DNA from: Geodermatophilus normandii | GTDB lineage: Bacteria > Actinomycetota > Actinomycetes > Mycobacteriales > Geodermatophilaceae | DNA: 64,000 bases | Direction: 5' to 3' | Assembly (NCBI RefSeq): GCF_003182485.1 | Contig: NZ_QGTX01000001.1 | Location: 1,570,001-1,634,000 of the forward strand | Shown here: one piece after another, positions 1-7,204 of the stretch | How positions within the stretch are numbered: position 1 is the first letter of the stretch | Layout: each line of letters starts with the position of its first letter | Made by a program: the position numbers and the translations under genes | The notes under the pieces: generated by a model | What the model was told of the DNA's origin: nothing | Databases searched by the model: none | What the model saw: only the letters and a program-made list of their open reading frames with translations

Positions 1-40
1 CGTCCCTCGACACCCGGCGTGCCCAGAGGATGGAGACGCC

Positions 41-1855
41 GTGACTTCCGTGGCCACCCCCGGTCTCGAGAACGCCCCCACGACGCACGCCCGGCTGCTC
101 GCCTGGGTGCGCGAGATGGCGGAGCTGACCACCCCGGACCAGGTGGTGTGGGTGGACGGCACGGACGAGGAGTGGGAGCGGCTCACCCAGAAGCTGGTCG
201 ACGCCGGCACCTTCACCCGCCTGGAGAAGAAGCCCAACTCGTTCTGGTGCGCCTCCGACCCCAGTGACGTCGCGCGCGTCGAGGACCGCACCTTCATCTG
301 CTCGGTCGACGAGGCCGACGCGGGGCCCACCAACAACTGGATGGCTCCCGACGAGATGAAGTCGATCATGACCGAGCTCTACCGGGGCTCGATGCGCGGC
401 CGGACGATGTACGTCATCCCGTTCTGCATGGGCCCGGTCGAGGCCGAGGACCCGATGTTCGGCGTCGAGCTCACCGACTCGGAGTACGTCGTCGTCTCCA
501 TGCGGGTCATGGCGCGCATCGGCAGCCGGATCCTCGAGGCCATGGGCACCGACCGGCCGTTCGTGCCGGCGATGCACTCCCTCGGCGCCCCGCTCGAGCA
601 GGGCCAGGAGGACGTGCCCTGGCCGTGCAGCCAGACCAAGTACATCGTGCACTTCCCCGAGGAGCGGGCCATCTGGTCCTATGGCTCCGGCTACGGCGGC
701 AACGCCCTGCTGGGCAAGAAGTGCTACTCGCTGCGGATCGCCTCGGCGATGGCCCGCGACGAGGGCTGGCTGGCCGAGCACATGCTGATCCTCAAGCTGA
801 CCAGCCCGCAGCAGAAGACGTACTACGTGGCCGGGGCCTTCCCGTCGGCCTGCGGCAAGACGAACCTGGCCATGCTCGAGCCGACCATCCCCGGGTGGAA
901 GGTCGAGACCATCGGTGACGACATCGCCTGGATGCGCTTCGGCGAGGACGGCCGGCTCTACGCCACCAACCCCGAGTACGGGCTGTTCGGCGTCGCCCCG
1001 GGCACCGGCTGGGACACCAACCCGAACGCGATGCGCACCATCGACAACGGCAACTCGGTGTTCACCAACGTCGCGCTCACCGACGACGGCGACGTCTGGT
1101 GGGAGGGCATGACCGAGGAGCCGCCGGCGCACCTCACCAGCTGGAAGAAGCAGGACTGGACGCCGGACTCCGACGAGCCCTCGTCGCACCCGAACTCGCG
1201 GTTCTGCACCCCGATCACCCAGTGCCCGATCCTGGCGCCGGAGTACACCGACCCCAAGGGCGTGCCGATCTCGGCGATCCTCTTCGGTGGCCGCCGCAAG
1301 ACCACGATCCCGCTGGTCACCGAGGCGCGGGACTGGAACCACGGCGTGTTCATGGGCGCCACGCTCTCCTCGGAGACGACGGCCGCGGCCACCGGCGCCG
1401 TCGGCGTCGTCCGCCGCGACCCCTTCGCCATGCTGCCGTTCATCGGCTACAACGCCGGTGACTACTTCCGGCACTGGGTGGAGACCGGCAAGGCGCACGA
1501 CGCCACCAAGCTGCCCCGGATCTTCTACGTGAACTGGTTCCGCCGTGACTCCGACGGCGGCTTCCTGTGGCCGGGCTTCGGCGAGAACAGCCGCGTCCTC
1601 AAGTGGGTCGTCGAGCGCCTCGAGGGCACCGCCGCCGCGGAGGAGACCCCGGTCGGCCACGTCCCGGCGCCGGGCTCGCTCGACGTCTCGGGCCTGGACG
1701 TGACCGAGGACCAGGTCCGCCTGGCGCTCACCGTCGACAAGGACGAGTGGCGGCAGGAGGTCCCGCAGATCACCGAGTGGTTCGAGAAGTTCGGGGACAA
1801 GCTGCCCAGCACCATGTGGGACGAGCTGGAGATCCTCAAGAGCCGCCTCGCCTGA
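41..1855 (+). CDS. pckG: Phosphoenolpyruvate carboxykinase (GTP)
   Basis: Cytosolic enzyme interconverting oxaloacetate + GTP and phosphoenolpyruvate + CO2 + GDP; it is the gluconeogenic or anaplerotic branch point. The 604-residue product has the usual length of the GTP-dependent family. The P-loop with the hallmark reactive cysteine, [15 protein letters not shown], lies near residue 267, and the [12 protein letters not shown] segment follows near 415. The C-terminal region is complete. The GTG start at 41 is preceded by GGAG at a good distance. The gene is monocistronic: two hairpins follow its stop codon. Identification is secure from motifs and length. Confidence 0.97.
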   Translation: MTSVATPGLENAPTTHARLLAWVREMAELTTPDQVVWVDGTDEEWERLTQKLVDAGTFTRLEKKPNSFWCASDPSDVARVEDRTFICSVDEADAGPTNNWMAPDEMKSIMTELYRGSMRGRTMYVIPFCMGPVEAEDPMFGVELTDSEYVVVSMRVMARIGSRILEAMGTDRPFVPAMHSLGAPLEQGQEDVPWPCSQTKYIVHFPEERAIWSYGSGYGGNALLGKKCYSLRIASAMARDEGWLAEHMLILKLTSPQQKTYYVAGAFPSACGKTNLAMLEPTIPGWKVETIGDDIAWMRFGEDGRLYATNPEYGLFGVAPGTGWDTNPNAMRTIDNGNSVFTNVALTDDGDVWWEGMTEEPPAHLTSWKKQDWTPDSDEPSSHPNSRFCTPITQCPILAPEYTDPKGVPISAILFGGRRKTTIPLVTEARDWNHGVFMGATLSSETTAAATGAVGVVRRDPFAMLPFIGYNAGDYFRHWVETGKAHDATKLPRIFYVNWFRRDSDGGFLWPGFGENSRVLKWVVERLEGTAAAEETPVGHVPAPGSLDVSGLDVTEDQVRLALTVDKDEWRQEVPQITEWFEKFGDKLPSTMWDELEILKSRLA

Positions 1856-1860
1856 AGACC

Positions 1861-1884
1861 CCCACCGCGCGAGCTCGCGGTGGG
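1861..1884 (+). terminator. Hairpin terminator after pckG
   Basis: Perfect 9-bp inverted repeat (cccaccgcg / cgcggtggg) with a 6-nt loop starting 5 nt after the pckG stop. There is no T-tract, which is usual for actinobacterial terminators. Confidence 0.6.
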
Positions 1885-1888
1885 ACCC

Positions 1889-1928
1889 CACGGCCCCGCA
1901 CGGACAGCGTCGTCCGGGCGGGGCCGTG
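1889..1928 (+). terminator. Second hairpin after pckG
   Basis: An 11-bp perfect inverted repeat (cacggccccgc / gcggggccgtg) around an 18-nt loop, directly after the first hairpin. Together they probably isolate pckG from the MFS gene at 2031. Confidence 0.5.
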
Positions 1929-2030
1929 CTCGTCCGCTCACACACCGCCAGGTGCCTCCCAGCCCGGCACCCGGACGTCGGTTAGCGTGACGGGCGAACC
2001 AGCGTCCCCCTGACGACAGGTCGCTCCCCG

Positions 2031-3257
2031 GTGCCCAATCCCTACCTGCACGTGCTGCGCACGCCGCACGCGCTGCCCATGGTGCTCGCCGCCTTCATCG
2101 GCCGGCTGCCGCTGTCGATGGTCGGCCTCGGCTGCGTCCTGCTGATCGCCGACGAGACCGGCTCCTACGGGCTGGGCGGCACCGTCGCGGCCGCCGGCGC
2201 GGTCACCACCGCCCTGGCCGGCCCGGTCCTCGGCCGGCTCGCCGACACCTTCGGCCAGCGCCGCACCCTGCTCCCCGTCGTCGCGCTCTTCGCCGCGGCC
2301 GGCGCGCTGTTCCTCACCGCGGTGAAGGAGGACTGGCCGCGCTGGACCTTCTTCGTCACCGCCGGCGTCGCGGGCGCGTGCATCCCGCCGGTCGCCTCGA
2401 TGATCCGCGTGCGGTGGACCCACCTGCTGCGCGGCACCACGCGGCTGCCCGCGGCGCTGGCCATGGAGTCCGTCGTCGACGAGATGGTGTTCATCGTCGG
2501 GCCGGTGCTCGTCACGTTCCTCTCGACGACCGGGCACGCCACCTCGGGCGTGGTCACCGCCTTCACCCTCGCCGTCGTCGGCGCGCTGCTGTTCGCCGCC
2601 CAGGGCCGCACCGAGCCGCCGCCGCACGGCCACGAGGCACGCAGGGGCCCCTCGGCCATCCGGACGCCGGGCCTGCGGGTGCTGTTCGTGGTCGGTGCCG
2701 CCGTCGGGTCGATCCTCGGCACGCTGGAGATCGCGCTGGTCGCCTTCGCCGACGAGGTCGGGGCGATGGCGCTGTCGGGCGTCCTCATCGCGGGGCTCGC
2801 CGTCGGGTCGATGGTCAGCGGCATCGGCTGGGGCGCGGTGCACTGGCGGCACCCGCTGCGCCACCGGCTGCTCGTCGTCCTGGTCGTGCTCACCGTCCTG
2901 TCCGTGCCGCTGGTCCTCATCGGCAACGTCTGGGTGATGATCCCGTTCGTCGTGCTGGCCGGGGTGGCGGTCTCGCCGTCGCTGATCAGCTCGTTCACCC
3001 TCGCGGAGCTGATCGTGCCGAAGTCCGCCGTCACCGAGGCGTTCACCTGGATCGGCACCGCGCTCGGCCTCGGCGTCGCCGTCGGCACCTCGATCGCCGG
3101 GAAGGTCGTCGACACGGTCAGCGCCAACGCCGCCTTCCTCGTCGCGACCGTCTCCGCCGGGATCGCCGCGGTGGTCGTGATCGCCGCGCAGCGGCTGCTG
3201 CACGTGCCGGCCGAGAACCTCGCCGAGCCGGCGCTCGCCGGTGAGGTCACCGGCTGA
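2031..3257 (+). CDS. MFS transporter
   Basis: Integral membrane protein of 408 residues with about 12 hydrophobic segments, the typical layout of a major facilitator superfamily permease. The loop after segment 2, GRLADTFGQRR, matches the MFS motif A signature (G-R-x-a-D-x-x-G-x-R-R). The N-terminus (MPNPYLHVLRTPHAL) is of a type seen in actinobacterial MFS exporters. The substrate cannot be told from sequence. The 3' end overlaps the next gene by 17 nt, so the two are probably co-transcribed. The GTG start has no strong ribosome binding site. Confidence 0.85.
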   Translation: MPNPYLHVLRTPHALPMVLAAFIGRLPLSMVGLGCVLLIADETGSYGLGGTVAAAGAVTTALAGPVLGRLADTFGQRRTLLPVVALFAAAGALFLTAVKEDWPRWTFFVTAGVAGACIPPVASMIRVRWTHLLRGTTRLPAALAMESVVDEMVFIVGPVLVTFLSTTGHATSGVVTAFTLAVVGALLFAAQGRTEPPPHGHEARRGPSAIRTPGLRVLFVVGAAVGSILGTLEIALVAFADEVGAMALSGVLIAGLAVGSMVSGIGWGAVHWRHPLRHRLLVVLVVLTVLSVPLVLIGNVWVMIPFVVLAGVAVSPSLISSFTLAELIVPKSAVTEAFTWIGTALGLGVAVGTSIAGKVVDTVSANAAFLVATVSAGIAAVVVIAAQRLLHVPAENLAEPALAGEVTG

Positions 3258-3927
3258 GCGGGTGACCCGTCCCCGGCCGGCGGCCGGCGGCGGCCGCGTC
3301 CTCGGCGTGGCGCCGGAGCGGCTGGGCCGCTGGCTCGACGGCGTCGTCGCGCGGCACGGAGCGCTCGAGGCGAGGGCCGCCGACGACGGCGCGGTGGGCG
3401 TGACGTGCGCCGACGGCACCACCCTGACGCTGCGCGCACCCTTCGGGTGGACGCCGTCGGCCCCGGTGCTGACCGCCTTCACCGCCGCCGCACGGCAGCC
3501 GCGCCGCGCCGCGGTCCTGCTCGTGCGCCGCGGCCGCTGGGCGACCGGCGTGTTCGACGGTCCCGACCTGGTCGTCTCCAAGGTCGACAGCCGCCTGGTG
3601 CAGGGCCGCAGCGCCGCGGGCGGCTGGAGCCAGCAGCGCTTCGCCCGCCGCCGCGGCAACCAGGCCGACGCCGTCGTCACCGCGGCCGCCGACACCGCCG
3701 CCCGGGTGCTGCTCCCGCACGCCGGCGGGGTGGCCGCGCTGTTCACCGGGGGCGACCGGGGGATGGTCGACGCCGTGCTCGCCGACCCCCGGCTCGCGCC
3801 GCTGGCGGCGGTGCGCCGGGAGCCGGCGCTGGAGGTCGGCGAGCCGACGAAGGAGGTCCTGCTCGCCGCCCCGGCGCAGTTCCGCGCGGTGCAGGTCCAC
3901 ATCGTGGAGCCCGGCGAGCGCCACTAG
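3241..3927 (+). CDS. acVLRF1 family peptidyl-tRNA hydrolase
   Basis: A 228-residue protein of the actinobacterial Vms1/ANKZF1-like release factor family (VLRF1), a branch of the eRF1 fold. Such proteins release nascent chains from tRNA on stalled large ribosomal subunits. The diagnostic stretch is near residues 118-140: SKVDSRLVQGRSAAGG followed by WSQQRFARRRGNQ, in the place of the GGQ loop, with the conserved glutamines and arginines. It overlaps the upstream MFS gene. A second GTG at 3262 is in frame and is an alternative start. The family assignment rests on this motif and the length; the role in ribosome rescue is known for the family and inferred here. Confidence 0.8.
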   Translation: MRSPAERVTRPRPAAGGGRVLGVAPERLGRWLDGVVARHGALEARAADDGAVGVTCADGTTLTLRAPFGWTPSAPVLTAFTAAARQPRRAAVLLVRRGRWATGVFDGPDLVVSKVDSRLVQGRSAAGGWSQQRFARRRGNQADAVVTAAADTAARVLLPHAGGVAALFTGGDRGMVDAVLADPRLAPLAAVRREPALEVGEPTKEVLLAAPAQFRAVQVHIVEPGERH

Positions 3928-3949
3928 CGCTGTCGAGGCCCCGCGCGGA

Positions 3950-4981
3950 TCAGCCGTTCGGCTGCAGCACCAGGCGGATCGGGTTGCCCTCCTTGCGCTC
4001 GAGCATCTCGATGCCGCGAGCGGCCTCCTCCAGCGGCAGCGTGCCGGAGACCGAGCGGGACAGGTCGAGGCGGCCGTGCCGGACCAGGCGCACGAGCTGC
4101 TCCACGTGCTGGGGCTCGGAGCCGTAGTGGCCGAGGATCCGCTGGGAGAAGTAGCTGAACTGGGTGCCGTTGCGGATGGTCAGCGGCTGGTCGGTGAGGC
4201 CCACCAGCACCAGCGCGCCCTCGCGCTCCAGGCAGCGCACGGCCTGCTCGCGCACCGGGGCGACGCCGGCGAAGTCGAAGGCGTACGCCAGGCCCGCCCC
4301 GCCGGTGAGCTCCCGCACCCGGGTGGCGACGTCCTCGGAGGGGTCGAGCGCGAGGTCGGCGCCGAGGGTCAGCGCCCGCTCCCGGGCGGACCCGACCGGG
4401 TCGACGGCGACGATCGGCGCCGCGCCGGCCAGCCGCAGCAGCTGCACCGCGTGCGCGCCCAGACCGCCGATGCCCCACACGCCCACCGGCTCACCGGCGC
4501 GCACGCCCGCGGTCGTGACGATCGAGGCCCACGGCGTCGAGACGGCGTCGGGGACGATGCACGCCTGCTCGAAGGGCAGCTCGTCGGGGATGGGGACCAG
4601 CGTCTCGGCGGTGGCCAGCGCGTACTGCGCCCACCCGCCGTCGTAGTCGACGCCACGGGTGTGGATCCACCCGTCCACCTCCTCGCCGGCCTGCAGGGTG
4701 ACCCGCTCCCCGGGCTGCCGGCCGGTCACGCCCTCGCCGAGCCCGGCGACCACGCCGGCGACCTCGTGCCCGAGGGTGACCTCGTCGCCCTGCAGGAACA
4801 GCGGGTCGAGCTGGCCGTCGACGAGGTGGACGTCGGAGAGGCAGATGCCCGCGGCGCGCACCTCGACGAGGACCTGGCCGGGGCCGGGCGTCGGGCGCGG
4901 CACCTCCTTCACCTCGAACTGCCTGGTGCGCACGTTGAGCCGGCCGGCGAGCATGGAGTCGGGCAGCGTCGAGTGGGACAT
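3950..4981 (-). CDS. Zinc-type alcohol dehydrogenase (MDR superfamily)
   Basis: A 343-residue medium-chain dehydrogenase/reductase. The GroES-like N-terminal half carries the catalytic-zinc signature (the Cys in AAGICLSDVH, then LGHEVAG). The Rossmann half has GIGGLGAHAVQLLRLAG for NAD(P)H. The four-cysteine structural-zinc lobe is absent: the region LQAGEEVDGWIHTRG has no cysteine, which is unusual for classical ADHs and moves it towards MDR subfamilies with a single zinc. The ATG at 4981 is chosen over an upstream GTG because GGGGAGG lies before it. It is divergent from the helR-like gene. The substrate is unknown. Confidence 0.85.
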   Translation of the reverse strand: MSHSTLPDSMLAGRLNVRTRQFEVKEVPRPTPGPGQVLVEVRAAGICLSDVHLVDGQLDPLFLQGDEVTLGHEVAGVVAGLGEGVTGRQPGERVTLQAGEEVDGWIHTRGVDYDGGWAQYALATAETLVPIPDELPFEQACIVPDAVSTPWASIVTTAGVRAGEPVGVWGIGGLGAHAVQLLRLAGAAPIVAVDPVGSARERALTLGADLALDPSEDVATRVRELTGGAGLAYAFDFAGVAPVREQAVRCLEREGALVLVGLTDQPLTIRNGTQFSYFSQRILGHYGSEPQHVEQLVRLVRHGRLDLSRSVSGTLPLEEAARGIEMLERKEGNPIRLVLQPNG

Positions 4982-5058
4982 GGCCCGATCCTCCCCACGG
5001 GCCGTACCCGCCACACCGGCGCCCCGGGGAAGGGGGTGACGCGCGGCACGTCCCGGCG

Positions 5059-5064
5059 TAGCGT
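5059..5064 (+). promoter_or_regulatory. -10 element, probable leaderless promoter of the HelR-like gene
   Basis: TAGCGT (TANNNT) ends 9 nt before the GTG at 5074, and no Shine-Dalgarno sequence lies between. The arrangement fits a transcript starting at or near the start codon. Confidence 0.45.
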
Positions 5065-5073
5065 CCACCGACC

Positions 5074-7113
5074 GTGTCAGCGACATCGACCGACACGACC
5101 GGGACCGTCACCCCCACCGACCCCGTCCTCGTCGCCGAGCGCGCCCACCTCGCCCTCGCCGACGACTGCCTGGCCGGGATGCGCACCGCCGCCGGCGCCG
5201 TCGTCGACGCCGGCGTCGACGCGTGGGCCTCCGAGCGGCTCGGCGCCGCCCGCGCCGAGCGGCTGCGCTCCCTGGCCGCGGACCCGGGCGTCCCCGCCTT
5301 CTTCGGCCGCACGGACGCTCCCGACGAGACCTTCCACATCGGGCGCCGGCACGTCCGCGACGCCGCGGGCTCCCCGGTGGTCATCGACTGGCGGGCCCCC
5401 ATGAGCCGGCCGTTCTACCGGGCCAGTGCCGCCGATCCGCAGGGCCTGGTCCGCCGTCGCCGGTTCGGTTTCTCCGGCGGGGAGCTCACCAGCTACGAGG
5501 ACGAGCTCCTCTCCGCCGGCGAGGAGGGCGACGGCTCCCTCCTCCGGGCCGAGATCGAGCGCCCGCGCAGCGGCCCGATGCGCGACATCGTCGCCACCAT
5601 CCAGCCCGAGCAGGACGAGATCGTCCGCGCCCCGCTGGCCGAGTCGGTCTGCGTCCAGGGCGCCCCGGGCACCGGCAAGACCGCCGTCGGCCTGCACCGC
5701 GCCGCCTACCTGCTCTACACGCACGGCGGGCAGCTGGCGCGCACCGGCGTCCTGGTCGTCGGCCCCAACCGGGCGTTCCTGCGCTACATCGAGCAGGTGC
5801 TGCCCACCCTCGGCGAGGTCGACGTCGACCAGACGACGGTCGCCGAGCTCACCGGCCGGGTGCCCGTGCGGGCGCAGGACGCCCCGGAGGTCGCCGTCCT
5901 CAAGGGCGACGCCCGCATGGCCCAGGTGCTCGAGCGGGCGCTCTGGGGCGCGATCGCCAAGCCCGTCGACGACGTCCTGGTCCCGCTGGCCGGCCGCCGG
6001 TACCGGGTGCCGGTGGAGCGGCTGAAGCGGTTCGTCGACGACCTGCGCCGCCGCGGCCGGGTCGCCGACGACCAGCAGCGGCTGCACTACGCCGCGGGGC
6101 GGGAGCGGCTGGCGATGCTCCTGGCCGAGGACGCGCGCCGGCAGAAGGAGGAGGCAGGCGGCAGCCCGACCGACGCCGAGACCCGCCGGGCCGCGCGCAG
6201 CCCGGAGGTCCGCGCGTTCTGCGACGCCGTCTGGCCCGCCCGCGACCCCGCCGGCCTGGTCGCGGAGCTGCTCGGTGACCCCGCCGTCCTCGCCCGCGCC
6301 GCCCGGGGCGTGCTCACCGACGAGGAGCAGGCGCTGCTGCACCGGCCGGCGCCGCGCTCGGTCCGCACCGCGCCCTGGACCGGGGCCGACGCCGTCCTGG
6401 TCGACGAGGCGGCGGGGCTGATCGAGCGGACGGCCGGCTACGGGCACGTGGTCGTCGACGAGGCGCAGGACCTCTCCCCGCTGCAGTGCCGCGCGGTGGC
6501 CCGCCGGCTGGCCGCCGGGTCGCTCACCGTGCTGGGCGACCTCGCCCAGGCCACCAGCCCCTGGTCGCCGGGGGACTGGGCGCCCACGCTCGCGGGCCTC
6601 GGCCGGCCGGAGACCGCCGTCCGCCCGCTCACCCGCGGCTACCGGGTGCCGGGGGAGGTCCTCGACTACGCCAACCGGCTGCTGCCGGCGATCGCGCCCG
6701 GCCTGCCGGTGGCCACCGCGCTCCGGCGGGACCCCGGTGCGCTCACCGTCCGGCCGGTGGCCGACCTCGCCGGGCCGCTGGCCGGGGTGGTGGCCGACCT
6801 CGCGGCCGGTCCCGGATCGGTCGGCGTGGTCTGCGCCGACGCCGCGGTGCCCGAGGTGGCGCGGCTGCTGGGCGCCGCGGGGCTGGAGGCGGCGTTGCTC
6901 GCCGACGACGGGTCACCCGCCACGCGGATCGCCGTCGTCCCGGCGACGCTGGCCAAGGGCCTGGAGTTCGACGCCGTCGTCGTCGCGGACCCGGCGGCGA
7001 TCGTGGCCGCCGAGCCGCGCGGGCTGTCGCGGCTGTACGTGGTCCTCACCCGCGCGGTGAGCACCCTCGTCGTCCTGCACCGGGACGACCTGCCCACCGT
7101 CCTGGCCGGCTGA
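5074..7113 (+). CDS. helR: HelR/HelD-like RNA polymerase recycling ATPase (UvrD/Rep-type helicase fold)
   Basis: A 679-residue SF1-helicase-like ATPase. The N-terminal domain (1-190) contains VVIDWRAPMSRPFYRA, typical of HelD proteins. Walker A (GAPGTGKT) is near residue 196, Walker B (VVVDEAQDLSPLQ) near 460, and a C-terminal UvrD-type motif (TLAKGLEFDAVVV) near 625. HelD-like proteins remove stalled RNA polymerase from DNA; the HelR branch of actinobacteria can also displace rifamycins. The 92-nt region to the divergent dehydrogenase has no GGGGCTTGCGGCAAG-like rifamycin-associated element, so drug induction is not evident. HelR rather than generic HelD is an inference from length and the actinobacterial context. 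Confidence 0.8.
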   Translation: MSATSTDTTGTVTPTDPVLVAERAHLALADDCLAGMRTAAGAVVDAGVDAWASERLGAARAERLRSLAADPGVPAFFGRTDAPDETFHIGRRHVRDAAGSPVVIDWRAPMSRPFYRASAADPQGLVRRRRFGFSGGELTSYEDELLSAGEEGDGSLLRAEIERPRSGPMRDIVATIQPEQDEIVRAPLAESVCVQGAPGTGKTAVGLHRAAYLLYTHGGQLARTGVLVVGPNRAFLRYIEQVLPTLGEVDVDQTTVAELTGRVPVRAQDAPEVAVLKGDARMAQVLERALWGAIAKPVDDVLVPLAGRRYRVPVERLKRFVDDLRRRGRVADDQQRLHYAAGRERLAMLLAEDARRQKEEAGGSPTDAETRRAARSPEVRAFCDAVWPARDPAGLVAELLGDPAVLARAARGVLTDEEQALLHRPAPRSVRTAPWTGADAVLVDEAAGLIERTAGYGHVVVDEAQDLSPLQCRAVARRLAAGSLTVLGDLAQATSPWSPGDWAPTLAGLGRPETAVRPLTRGYRVPGEVLDYANRLLPAIAPGLPVATALRRDPGALTVRPVADLAGPLAGVVADLAAGPGSVGVVCADAAVPEVARLLGAAGLEAALLADDGSPATRIAVVPATLAKGLEFDAVVVADPAAIVAAEPRGLSRLYVVLTRAVSTLVVLHRDDLPTVLAG

Positions 7114-7204
7114 GGTGGTCTCCCGACCGCGGGACCGTACGGCGCGGGTGGTTGTGGCGGGAGGTGATCTCCGTTTCCATGAGCGCGGCCGAGGAGGGGG
7201 GCCC

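Noticed and set aside
1938-3902. 654-codon minus-strand open frame antisense to the MFS and VLRF1 genes
   Set aside because: Low-complexity Arg/Asp/Gly-rich translation, a typical antisense shadow of GC-rich coding DNA; the plus-strand genes have recognised families.
4982-5073. Rifamycin-associated element before the HelR-like gene
   Set aside because: Looked for the inverted-repeat element; none is present in this 92-bp region.
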